A DNA stretch of 20,000 nt, taken from contig JAXCGZ010021076.1 in the NCBI GenBank assembly GCA_037179515.1, positions 22,501 through 42,500 on the forward strand, written 5' to 3'. The DNA is from Halocaridina rubra (taxonomy: Eukaryota > Arthropoda > Malacostraca > Decapoda > Atyidae). Every line of letters begins with the position of its first letter. Within the stretch, counting starts at the first letter, position 1. Both the position numbers and the translations under genes were made by a program. This document shows positions 1-9,939 of this stretch, one piece after another. The notes under the pieces are model-generated. The model saw only the letters and a list, made by a program, of their open reading frames with translations. It did not search any database and was not told where the DNA came from.

Positions 1-349
1 GGGGGATATGGTGACAGTCTTTAAATTCCTTCATGGTTATAGAGTGGATAGGGATCGATATTTTGATATGGCTGGCTCTAGAACTAGAGGTCATAGTTTG
101 AAGCTTCGTAAGAAAACTTCTTTGCAGGATGTAAGGAAATACTTTTTCAGTGTAAGAATAGTTGATAATTGGAGTTCGCTAAGCGAGGAGGTAGTTAATG
201 CTATCTCAATCCATAGTTTTAAGGACAGGTATGATAAGTATCACTAAGTATAAAATGGAAGCGATCAGGAGACGGGAAGATACGAGCTTTGGGCTCTTTC
301 CCGTAAACACAATTAGGTAATCACAATTAGGTAATCACACACACACACA
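1..349 (+). mobile_element. LINE copy 1: ORF2 end, 3' UTR, terminal repeats and (CA)n
   Basis: After the stop codon comes a short 3' UTR of about 80 bases. It contains a hairpin at 272-304 (ACGGGAA pairing with TTCCCGT, inner GAGC/GCTC), then two tandem copies of CACAATTAGGTAAT, then (CA)7 at 336-349. The same 3' architecture occurs in the copies ending at 8376, 8178 (both minus) and 17542 (plus), so it marks the true 3' end. The (AG)51 tract follows 5 bases later. Confidence 0.85.
2..247 (+). CDS. CR1/Jockey-group LINE, C-terminal end of ORF2 (copy 1, cut by window start)
   Basis: This is the last 81 codons of a non-LTR retrotransposon polyprotein, open from the window edge to a TAA at 245-247. 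It reads RGDMVTVFKFLHGY at the start and ends KDRYDKYH, matching the C-termini of the copies at 8465-9124 (minus) and 16708-17454 (plus). The region lies downstream of the reverse transcriptase core, in the conserved tail typical of CR1/Jockey-type LINEs (known family feature: RG(D)xxxxFKxxxG followed by LRKKTS..DVRKYFFS.RVVD.WNSL). One codon is missing in the HGYDRVDRD stretch relative to the other copies. The first ATG at 8 is internal and not a true start. No independent cellular function is expected. Confidence 0.85.
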   Translation, partial: GDMVTVFKFLHGYRVDRDRYFDMAGSRTRGHSLKLRKKTSLQDVRKYFFSVRIVDNWSSLSEEVVNAISIHSFKDRYDKYH

Positions 350-351
350 TA

Positions 352-967
<616 letters not shown>

Positions 968-968
968 C

Positions 969-1051
<83 letters not shown>

Positions 1052-1232
1052 TAATAAGAAACCTTTATTTCCATTACAATACAATGGGTATTCGTCAGCC
1101 GGGGCAAGCCCCAACTCCCCACTGTGGTGCCCAACCACAGCAGTTCCTGCCAGTACACAGTTTAAACTCTCGGTCTTGGACGGGGACCGATCTTTCGACC
1201 TCGTGAATGCGAAGCCAGCGCGTTACCACTGT
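968..1232 (-). mobile_element. tRNA-derived SINE with (TTA)n tail
   Basis: On the minus strand the element starts near 1228 with a tRNA-like head. An A-box-like TAGTACAGTGG is followed by GTAACGCGCTGGCTTCGCATTC, which resembles a tRNA anticodon arm (loop TTCGCAT, alanine-CGC-like). A degraded B-box-like GGTCGAAAGATC comes next. A body of about 110 bases contains the polyadenylation-like AATAAA (about 1064-1069), followed within about 10 bases by an interrupted TTA-repeat tail (969-1057). The head, body and simple-repeat tail on one strand are the standard SINE layout. The tRNA of origin is uncertain because box B is altered. Confidence 0.6.
969..1057. repeat. (TAA)n microsatellite, tail of the SINE
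   Basis: About 29 TAA/AAT units with one slip near 1050. It lies exactly at the 3' side of the minus-strand SINE, so it is probably the expanded tail of that insertion. Confidence 0.9.
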
Positions 1233-1235
1233 ACT

Positions 1236-1682
1236 AGCCAGCAGATTTCGTATTCTTTTAGTAACTCTTCGCTAAAATTGGTAGCGTCTTTAGCACATTC
1301 ATGGATTGCCAATCGTGTTGTAGGTTCGAAACTTCGTTTGGGGCAGAAATACAATATAATTTTTTTCCCACATGATATAGCTCTTCTTTATCATTGTGAG
1401 AATGGGAAGTGGGTGCAACATGAACATAGGTATGCAGTAGAGTGTATTCGTTCTCTGCCTCTGACAGACATCAGGAAGATTTCCTACTTAGTTCTAAACC
1501 TTTTTGTGATACAGTCGATAGCACCTATGTCACATCGATGGATTATTTTGTGTGATATAGTTTCAAAGTCCCTCTTAAATTGGTTGGAAACTAAATTCAG
1601 CGAACTTCCCCTGCAGGAAGTACTGTTCTGTAAGCTCCCTGTTAATCTCTCAATTTCGGTATATATGTGTAGATATGTGTAA
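1236..1682 (+). CDS. Unassigned open frame, possibly chance or old exon
   Basis: An open frame of about 148 codons runs out of the SINE head into unique sequence and ends at 1682. The translation has mixed hydrophobic and charged composition (for example RKISYLVLNLFVIQSI and HRWIILCDIVSKSLLNWLETKF). I recognise no domain. The first 55 bases of the longer open frame (from 1176) are SINE sequence, so no start codon can be defended. It could be a remnant of a mobile-element gene or a long chance frame. Confidence 0.2.
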   Translation, partial: SQQISYSFSNSSLKLVASLAHSWIANRVVGSKLRLGQKYNIIFFPHDIALLYHCENGKWVQHEHRYAVECIRSLPLTDIRKISYLVLNLFVIQSIAPMSHRWIILCDIVSKSLLNWLETKFSELPLQEVLFCKLPVNLSISVYMCRYV

Positions 1683-1689
1683 GTTAATA

Positions 1690-2101
1690 TGGGTTCCATG
1701 TTGTCCGCAAACAATAAGTTACATTGTGTAAATGACTCAGTGTTATATATTTAACTTTACATTTATGTTAATTATGATTTTAACCTGGTCCCACGGCTTC
1801 TGGTTTCTAATGTATAATAAAAATAGAATAAGTCATGAATGCTTTTACCGATGCAAATATACCTTCTAACACTACGCAATTACCTTGAGTGATTAAACGC
1901 TCGGCAATATTATCAATGTACTTATTCCGTGAACCCTGACTCTAATAGTGGCCCAAAAGCAGTTTATAATTGGCTACTTTGATATCCATTAGCATTTTAT
2001 ATTTTTATTTTTTTACTCAGAGATTCTTGACTATGCAATGACATTTATCTTTTGTGTGACCCTGAAATTGGTTTAAACTCGGAACAAGACGTCAATTGTA
2101 T
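1690..2101. other. Gene-free AT-rich spacer
   Basis: No supported feature. It ends at the shared 3' boundary of the RTE copies near 2102. Confidence 0.6.
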
Positions 2102-3665
2102 AAGCTTATTGGTTGTCAATTGCACCTATGTCCGCCTTGTACCACAAACATTTGGAGTATATGTTCAAGATGCTGTTATTATTTCCTATATTTCATGTTC
2201 ACTGACCTCCTATATTGTTTATATTAGTTGTTTTTTTTTTTTTTTTTGCACTACTGGCATGACTTATTTAGTCAAATCTTCTTTGTCTTAAGCTATAACT
2301 CATTTTTTTTTTATGGGAATGCTGTTTCTTGCTCACGTATCCTGTTCACTAAGTCCCTTAGTCCACATATCATTTGCTATATTATCTTTCCATTGGATCT
2401 ATAGCCTTCCTCTTCCTCTCTTTCCCTCCATCTCCATATCCATAATCCTTCTACATACATGATCTTCTCTTCACATTACATGGCCAAACCACTATAATCT
2501 TCAACTTACATGACCAAACCACTGTAATCTTCTATCTTGTACTTTCTTTGAAACAGTGCATATATTATTAACTGTCTCTCTAATATAATAATTCCTGATC
2601 TTATTCCTTCTTGTGGTTCCACACATCCATCTCAAAATCCTCACCTCCATGATTAACAGTTTTAGTTCTTAAGCCTTCATTATTGGCTACTTGGTATACT
2701 TTTATAGCCCTTTCCCTTAACCCTCACACTGATTCTCTTGTCGCACAAAATTTTCTGGTGACCTACTCCAATTCATCCAAGCACACTGTCTTCTGTGGTT
2801 ACTTTCAGGGTCCAGGTCTCCCTTTTCTGTCACTTTTGATCCAAGGTATTTCAAAGATGCAACCCTCTTGATATCTTCCAGGCCAATTTCACTCTTTCTT
2901 GTCTACCCTTTCCTTCCATACATAGATATTCTGTTTTTACCTTACTTATTTTCAGACCGTGATCTTCAAGTTCTCTCAACTTTTCTAGCTTCTTCTCGAC
3001 TCCTACTCTGGTCAGATTTATCATCGCAATGTAATCATCGAACAGTGCACTCCAAGGGACCTTTTCTTTGATATGTGATGTTATGACGTTTATCACAAAA
3101 ATGAAGATGCAGGGACTTAGAGATAATCCTTGATGGAGATCGACCTTCACAATAAGCTCTTCTGTATTACCAACAGAGCCTCTTACTGGTTGCCTTTGGT
3201 ACATATCGTGTACCACACTAACATACTTCTTAAAGACTCTTTACTTTCTAATGCATCTCCATACTTCCTGCCTTGGTATCCAATCATGCACTTTCTCCAA
3301 ATCAATAAATACTAGGTGTAATTCTTTCTCTTTTCTATATACTTCTCCATTGTTTGTCTCACTGCATAAACTGCACCCCGTGTGCGTTTCCCTTGCATAA
3401 AACCAAATTACAATTTTTTTTTGTGGTGTCCATTCTTATTCTGTCATCTATAAGTCTTTCAAATATCTTCTTCGTATGTGATATCGGCTCTATGCTATGT
3501 TAATTACAGTAATTTTGTATATCACCATTCTGTTCCTTCACATGTCTGGCATTCGTTCTTGGAGATAGATCTTGCATATTATGCAAATCTAACCCTCTTC
3601 TTTTAAGCGCGGCCGATATATCATCAGCTCTTATTGTTTTTCTTTTCTTTTCATCTTTCCAGTTG
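2102..3665 (-). pseudogene. RTE-like LINE, 5'-truncated reverse transcriptase pseudogene
   Basis: Read on the minus strand this is a degraded RTE-clade reverse transcriptase. In order it shows a GDIQNYCN..S segment (about 3530), a frameshifted FMQGKRTRGAV segment (about 3395), VFIDLEKVHDWIPRQEVWR (about 3300-3245), then an open frame 2851-3216. That frame carries VDLHQGLSLSPCIF, PWSALFDDYIAMI and GLKISKVKTEYLCM. Farther down is the C-terminal WFGHV..R.DHVCRR..DMEMEGKRGRGR segment (about 2530-2400). The catalytic FADD box reads FDDY, so the second catalytic aspartate is lost. Together with several stops and frameshifts this makes the copy dead. The 3' end near 2102 is set by the point where similarity to the fragment at 4520-4920 ends. 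RTE assignment is from recalled motif order and no search was run. Confidence 0.75.
2476..2535 (-). repeat. 30-base tandem duplication inside the RTE
   Basis: TTACATGGCCAAACCACT is repeated 30 bases later as TTACATGACCAAACCACT. A duplication of the same segment (period 27) is present in the second RTE fragment at about 4521-4565, so it predates both insertions and marks a subfamily. Confidence 0.7.
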
Positions 3666-3669
3666 CTCT

Positions 3670-4055
3670 CTTAACTTTTCCTGGAAAAAGGAAACCCAGA
3701 ATGCCTGATCTGTCAAAGACGAGAGACCAATTTAGGTCAAGACTGTACATGTAGCCTATATATTGGCTATACATTTGTCAAATCCTTATAGTATGGTTAC
3801 TGAAACGGAAGAGAGAGCAGATATGCTAAGCCTTGCTTTTATTTGTTTTGGAAAGTATCTTGAAATACTGATTTACAATATCCCTGTGCAATTTGTTTAA
3901 CTATTATAGCGTTCATTTGCATAAGGTCTTAATAAAACAACATATGGATCAAGATTTATTTGAATTTCTATAATATCCATATAAAAATAAACACAATTAT
4001 TTAGAGGTGAGTACTTTTCGAGATTTGTGACTGTAATGTAAGTCACTTTCACTTA
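3670..4055. other. Gene-free AT-rich spacer
   Basis: I see no supported coding or RNA feature between the RTE 5' truncation and the transposon-like pseudogene. Confidence 0.5.
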
Positions 4056-4059
4056 TCAG

Positions 4060-5400
4060 CCATCAAATAATGTCTTATGTCATGTTTTCGTTATACACTT
4101 CTTGATGTGGCTATCATAGTCTAGTATATTTTTTGGAAGTGTTTGGCTTGTTTCTCAGAGTATGCTTCCATGTGATCCTTAAATTCATCATGATGAACAT
4201 CAAGGATATTGACCTTCAGGGTCAGTCTGCAACTCATTTTATCGTAGTTCCTCACCAGATCCTCAACCAGTTCCACATAATTTTCAGCCTAGGGATTGCT
4301 CAAGAAGCACCGAGCCACTGCGAGTACGCGACCCCAATTTTTTTTCTCCGATTGATTTTCTTAGGGAATTCTGTGGATTCCAGGATCTGCTTTATATGTA
4401 GTCTAATGATGACAACAGCTTTGGCCTTTGCTTTAGATTGCTTAGGGAAAAAGTCTTGAAGATACTTGAAAGCTTCAGACCCCTCATCAGTAGTTGTGAC
4501 AGATTATTTCATAAGACCCAGTGGTTTGGTCATGTAAGGTGATTATAGTGGTTTGGCCATATAATGTGAAAAGAAGATCATGTGTGTAGAAGGCTTATGG
4601 ATATGGAGATGGAGGGAAACAGAGGAAGAGGAAGGCTATAGATCCGATGGAAAGATAATATAGCAAATGATACGTGGGCTAAGGGGGTAAGGGAACAGGA
4701 TACGTGCGCGAGAAACAGCATTCCTATATAGAAGTGGGTTATAGCTTAAGACAAAGAAGATTTGACTACATAAGTCATGCCATTATTGTAAAGAAAACTA
4801 ATAAAAACAATATAGGAGGTCAGTTAAGGTGAAATATAGGAAATATTAACAGCATCTTGAACATATACTCCAAATGTTTGTGGTATAAGGCGGACATAGG
4901 TACAATTGACAACAAATAAGCCCACACTTGACACTGTGTCTCCCCATAGAGATTAGAGAACTCAGCCCTACGTGGCCACTGTTTCCTGTTGTAGTGCGCT
5001 GCAGTGTCTCTGAAGTCCCAAAGGGAAAGATAACAAGAAAACTTGGTAGAGCCTCTTTGGAGACCCATCTGGAATGCCACTATTTTAGGTCTCCTACGAC
5101 CTCCCAGCCATACTCATCATATTCCAAGGCTTCTAACAAAGTCTCGACGCTATTATATCCTTCTTTGAGATACATTAAAGGAACTGGGAAAGGGAAGGAT
5201 ACTTATTACTGGTATGGGGGCGACACATCTTTGAAACTCTCTGGATGAGTTATCAATGAAGAGGTGCCACTCATTCAGGTTATGGGCAATTTCAGTTGCC
5301 TCTCACAGATCGGATACGTTATGACTGAAGCAGAAACCATTTTGACGAGTGAAGAAGCTCTAAAATGTGTGTGAAACTTCACATGGTTTGCAAATTGCAC
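4060..5400 (-). pseudogene. Dispersed transposon-like arthropod gene family, broken copy split by an RTE insert
   Basis: On the minus strand two blocks belong to one protein of a type I recall as highly repeated in arthropod genomes, without a confident family name. The upstream block (about 5370-4925) has NEWHLFIDNSS, a span with frameshifts (YDEYGWEVVGD-like), then MAFQMGLQRGSTKF, DFRDTAAHY and QWPRRAEFS. The downstream block (about 4519-4060) has LGLMK, DEGSEAFKYLQDFFPKQSKAKAKAVV, ENYVELVEDLVRNYDKM, LTLKVNILDVHHDEFKDHM and AYSEKQAKHFQ, then a YNENM stretch. The order and spacing fit one continuous protein of which about 15 residues are missing at the split. Stops and frameshifts are numerous, so it is a pseudogene. 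Plus-strand frames at 4133-4459 and 4928-5248 are shadows of it. Confidence 0.55.
4519..4920 (+). mobile_element. RTE-like LINE 3' fragment
   Basis: About 400 bases closely match the reverse complement of 2102-2524. Shared landmarks include GAAGATCATGTGTGTAGAAGG, GGATATGGAGATGGAGGGAAA, CTATAGATCCGATGGAAAG and the 3' end GACAACAAATAAGC. It encodes the degraded C-terminal WFGHV...GRGR segment and 3' UTR. Both ends abut halves of the minus-strand transposon-like pseudogene, so this is an insertion into it. Together with 2102-2524 it forms an inverted repeat of about 400 bases with a 2-kb spacer. Confidence 0.8.
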
Positions 5401-5475
5401 ACTTTTTTTCTAATGACTCCCATTCCTTGAGTCTTCGTCAAAAGCTTGACATGTGACTTTGTTAGACTAAATTTC

Positions 5476-5744
<269 letters not shown>

Positions 5745-6475
5745 CAGTTCTAGATAGACTAATATATGAAAATACATAGATATATCCAATATTAAAGAGT
5801 GTTATAGCGATGACAATTACTTTACAATTGACAAGACGACAAGGCCATGTGATTTTTTAATATTTACTTTTTTCAGATACGTCACCCATTAAGACGTTCT
5901 CTCTGATAAGCTGTTCGATTCCGTTTTCTTTTATATATTTTTAAGCGTGATACATAAAGTTATTTATTCAGCTCCTAGATAACAGGCATTATTGTGCTTA
6001 CTGATAAAAAGCCCTATACTTTGTAACTTTCCGTCTCTTGGATGGTTTAATTTTTCTGGTTAAGATTCATTCTAGGCAACCTGCCATAACTCATATTTAC
6101 CCCTCATCTAATAAAGTCTTGGAAATATACGTCCAGGGCCTCTGGATTGATCAGGTTAATTGTTTCCGCACAAAACGTAACCTGTTTCGACTGGGCAACT
6201 GGAATGATCAATTTATATGATTCTTTACAAAAGGTAACCTTTCTAGATTGGCGAACCATCGTACGTCAGACAAAGATTTTTATTCTGTTTGATAGTTAAT
6301 TGTGGGTTTGGAAAAATTGTATGTTAGGTTATTTACTTATAGATTAATTCTTTTTTAGATGATTCATTTTAGACCAACTCGCCTACTTCTGATCCCTACA
6401 TATGTGCGAGAGTCTGTAAATGCATTTCTAAATGTGTTTTGCAGATGATTGTGAAGAGAAAACTATAAGACGAAA
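5745..6475. other. Gene-free AT-rich spacer
   Basis: No supported gene. A loosely repeated motif (ACAAAACGTAACCTG near 6168 and ACAAAAGGTAACCTT near 6228) is too diverged to call a tandem array. Confidence 0.5.
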
Positions 6476-7262
6476 ATGATGAGTGGTCAGAAATGTGGCT
6501 ATTTAGAATATAAGGCAATGAGAATGGGTACAAGTGCGAGAAGGCTCAATGGCAGGAGTAGATATTCAAGAGACAGAATGAGAGAGATCTAGGAGTAAAC
6601 ATACAGGCTGATTTGTCTCCAGAAATGCTAGAAATGGCCTAGTAAGGGCAGCATATGCTTTCATATCAAATGTAAGGGTAGCCTTCACGCACATGGACAA
6701 GGAAATGTTCAGAAATATTTATGTAACCTATGTGAGGCCAAAACTTGAATATGCAGCTCCCTTTTGGAATTAACCCTTGAAAAAACACGTAGTTAAGCTA
6801 GAAAATGTTCAAAGACATGACATGAAACTGGTGCCAAGAATACACTATCTCAGTTATGAGGAGAGGCTGAAGGAATTAGACTTACCATCACTGGAAGCCA
6901 GAAGAAAGGGGAGGGGATATGGTGACGGTTTTTAAATTCCTTCATGGTTATGAGAGAGTGGATAGGGATTGATATTTTGATATGGCTGCTACTAAACCTA
7001 GAGGTCATAATTTGAAGCTTCGTAAGAAAACTACTTTGTAAGATGTAAGGAAGTACTTTTTTTCTTTTTTTCTTTTTAGCGTAAGAGTAGTTGATAATTG
7101 GAATTCTCTCAGCGAGGAGGTAGTTAATGCTAACTCAGTCCATAGTTATAAGGACAAGTATGATAAGTATCATTAAGTACAAAATGGAACCGACCAGGAG
7201 ACGGGAAGTTACGAACTTGGGGCTCTTTCCCGTAAGCACAATTAGGTAATTACAATTAGGAA
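6476..7262 (+). pseudogene. CR1/Jockey-group LINE copy 2, decayed ORF2 end and 3' UTR
   Basis: It is co-linear with the intact copy at 16708-17542, starting at the GAGTGGTCAGAAA point (HEWSEKW) and ending in degenerate terminal repeats (CACAATTAGGTAAT, then an altered copy). It carries several disruptions: a small deletion where the other copies encode KLDYSVAG, an in-frame stop in place of NP (TTTTGGAATTAACCC), further stops, and an expansion of the T-rich stretch near 7057-7080. The 3' hairpin is still visible at 7201-7233. No (CA)n remains at its 3' side. It is clearly older than copies 1, 3 and 4. Confidence 0.85.
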
Positions 7263-7459
7263 ATTGCACAAAGAAAAGATAGAAAAAACAGTTTTATCAA
7301 CTTAGGTTGTCTATTATCGCATTTTATAGAAAAAAATAACGCCTTTATGTTATGCGATATTTAGCGTACAAACAAAAACAAACAAACAAACATATCTCCA
7401 CACATAGAAGCACACACATACATGCACATACAAAGCTTCATTGTTATATTTAGTTTTTA

Positions 7460-7619
7460 TAGTCGAGGGTTCGCGCCCCGTCACGGTCTGAGGTTAGCAA
7501 GGGCATGCACTCAGGGTAGCGATTGCATCTGCCAAAACAAGTCCTTCGCAAGAAGGCAATCGTCCTAGTCCTTGGTTGAAAAGGGAGTCCGTGACGTAAA
7601 ACCGGAACAACAACAACAT
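7460..7619 (+). mobile_element. tRNA-type SINE, 5'-truncated copy with (AAC)n tail
   Basis: It begins within the tRNA-like head and retains a clear B-box GGTTCGCGCCC. A body follows with GGTTAGCAAGGGCATGCACT, CATCTGCCAAAACAAGTCC, TTCGCAAGAAGGCAA and GTGACGTAAAACCGG, then a short (AAC)n tail at 7606-7619. The body matches 13936-14073 almost base for base, which defines a repeated family. Confidence 0.8.
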
Positions 7620-8084
7620 TTTCTATACTCTCTTTACTAATCCATTAAAGCCTGTAATGTATAATGTTGTATATGGTAGATTTCACCCAATATATTTCAA
7701 ATTCTCTAATGGATACTATTAATTATTTCATAAGTGAGCAACATGATATTTGTGATTTGTTATTCAAAGTAAAGCATGGGTAAAATTTCATGGTATATTA
7801 CTTTTCATGGTACCAGGCACATGTCAAAGGAACCTTTGATAATGGTATTTCCTTTCAAATGACAATAGCACACCAATGGCTCTACTTACATCCAGTCAGA
7901 AACTCCAGGAATATGAATTTAATCTCAGCTGCTTAATAATATGGTCGAAATATTAAAACCATTTCATTCATTTCTCTTAGGGCTATACAATGCCAATATC
8001 GTGACTGTTTTTACTTCTACCCAGCTTGGCGCCACGAAGAAACCATAACGTTGTGGCTTTGAATGAAAGGTGTTATTAAGGATA
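7620..8084. other. Gene-free spacer
   Basis: No supported feature. Similarity to the right-hand duplication copy appears to begin at about 8085. Confidence 0.5.
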
Positions 8085-8177
8085 TCCTGAATTCTTTACT
8101 GTTCTTGTATCCACGCTTTCACAGACCCACTTTACAATCCCTTCACTGAAACTTCAATGTATGTCTGTTTGTGTGTG

Positions 8178-8365
8178 TGATTACCTAATTGTGATTACCT
8201 AATTGTGTTTACGGGAAAGAGCCCAAAGCTCGTATCTTCCCGTCTCCTGATCGGTTCCATTTTAGACTTAGTGATACTTATCGTACCTGTCCTTAAAACT
8301 ATGGATTGAGATAGCATTAACTACCTCCTCGCTTAGCGAATTCCAATTATCAACTACTCTTACAC
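8178..8365 (-). mobile_element. LINE copy 3a: short 5'-truncated 3' end
   Basis: Minus-strand LINE terminus of about 188 bases. It begins inside ORF2 at GTGTAAGAGTAGTTG, has the stop at 8268-8270, the hairpin at 8211-8243 and the doubled CACAATTAGGTAAT, and ends in a short (CA)n at 8170-8178. It lies directly in the 3' (CA)n of copy 3b, head to tail. Confidence 0.88.
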
Positions 8366-8375
8366 GTGTGTGTGT

Positions 8376-9121
8376 GATTACCTAATTGTGATTACCTAAT
8401 TGTGTTTACGGGAAAGAGCCCAAAGCTCGTATATTCCCGTCTCCTGATCGGTTCCATTTTAGACTTAGTGATACTTATCGTACCTGTCCTTAAAACTATG
8501 GATTGAGATAGCATTAACTACCTCCTCGCTTAGCGAATTCCAATTATCAACTACTCTTACACTGAAAAAGTATTTCCTTACATCCTGCAAAGAAGTTTTC
8601 TTACGAAGCTTCAAACTATGACCTCTAATTCTAGAGCCAGCCATATCGAAATATCGATCCCTATCCACTCTATCATAACCATGAAGGAATTTAAAGACTG
8701 TCACCATATCCCCCCTTACTCTTCTAGCTTCGAGTGATGGCAAGTCTAATTCCCTCAGCCTCTCATCATGACTGAGATTGCGTATTTCTGGCACCAGTTT
8801 CGTGGCATGTCTTTGAACTATTTCAAGCTTAGCTATGTGCTTTTTCAAGTGCGGATTCCAAAAGGGGGCTGCATATTCGAGTTTTGGCCTCACATAGGTT
8901 ACATAAATATTTCTGAACATTTCCTTGTCCATGTGCCTGAAGGCTACCCTTACATTTGATAAGAATGCATATGCTGCCCTTACTACGCCATTTATATGTA
9001 TTTCTGGAGACAAATCTGCCAGTATGTTTACTCCTAGATCTCTCTCATTTTCTGTCTCTTGAAGCTGTACTCCAGCCACCGAGTAGTCAAGCTTGGGCCT
9101 TCTTGCACTTGTACCCATTCT

Positions 9122-9124
<3 letters not shown>
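8376..9124 (-). mobile_element. LINE copy 3b: 5'-truncated element between (CA)n tracts
   Basis: It runs on the minus strand from the 90-base (CA)n tract at 9124-9213 to the doubled CACAATTAGGTAAT at 8376-8404 and a 10-base (GT) run at 8366-8375. The hairpin is at 8408-8440. Its body is nearly identical to the copy at 16796-17542, so both are young. Confidence 0.9.
8465..9124 (-). CDS. CR1/Jockey-group LINE ORF2 C-terminal region (copy 3b)
   Basis: 219 uninterrupted codons of the segment that follows the reverse transcriptase core: MRMGTSARRPKL, ERDLGVNILADLSPE, VTYVRPKLEYAAPFWNPH, KLEIVQRHATKLVPEIR, LEARRVRGDMVTVFKFLHG, LRKKTSLQDVRKYFFSVR, ending DKYH. This order (ERDLGV, VRPxLEY, VQRxATK, RRxRGD) is the known signature of CR1/Jockey-group C-termini. 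It differs from the copy at 16796-17454 by only about seven residues. The ATG at 9122-9124 is the truncation point next to (CA)n and not a genuine start, so the copy cannot mobilise itself. Confidence 0.9.

Positions 9125-9213
<89 letters not shown>
9124..9213. repeat. (TG)45 microsatellite
   Basis: A pure tract at the 5' side of the minus-strand LINE copy 3b. In LINE orientation it is (CA)n. Confidence 0.98.
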
Positions 9214-9214
<1 letters not shown>

Positions 9215-9517
9215 ATATTCTGTAATATATCCTTAAGTTGCATACTAAACAATGTTTAAAAATATTGCTGTGGAAGATGTGCATCATGGATTTAGGATCA
9301 TAATTTTTGAAGCATATAAACTCAAAGTAATTGTAGGATAGATGAATATAATTTAATATTCTTTTTCTAAAGCTATAATGAAGTGGATTAAGTTGATTTA
9401 GATTAAATATCGTGATTCTTTGGTTGGGTCTATTCAGTGCTGTCTTTTCCAAAATTTATGGATTTTCATTGATATTAATATTGATATATAGGCCTATAGG
9501 AAACATGACGTCAGATA

Positions 9518-9626
<109 letters not shown>

Positions 9627-9939
9627 TTCAGAGCTTTCATAGTCTTTAAATACGGTTTCATTCAACCACTACCTCTGAAGCACTCGGACTTAACTGGAAT
9701 ATATGAAAAGCTATTGTTCACTATGATCTATTTGCTGATGAAAGAATTCTCAATAGATACTGCTAAATGGTTTATTTAAGTCGTAAAATGGAAAATAAGT
9801 CCATGTACACTATGACAACCTAGTACAACACATACTTTAATAGTCATTTTGAAGGAGATTTAGGTAAGCAGAGGACTTGGATAAGATTCAAACATAGTTC
9901 AGTATTTTGGGCGGTAAGACTTATTTACATGTAATTCTA

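Noticed and set aside
2090..2123. Repeated GTCAATTG at the RTE 3' end as a target duplication
   Set aside because: Both copies lie at the same end of the element, so they cannot be a flanking target duplication.
4133..4459. 108-residue plus-strand frame
   Set aside because: It is antisense to the minus-strand transposon-like pseudogene, whose translation shows recognisable blocks.
8956..9452. Frames with poly(Val-Cys) or poly(His-Thr)
   Set aside because: Antisense of LINE copy 3b or products of the (TG)n tract.
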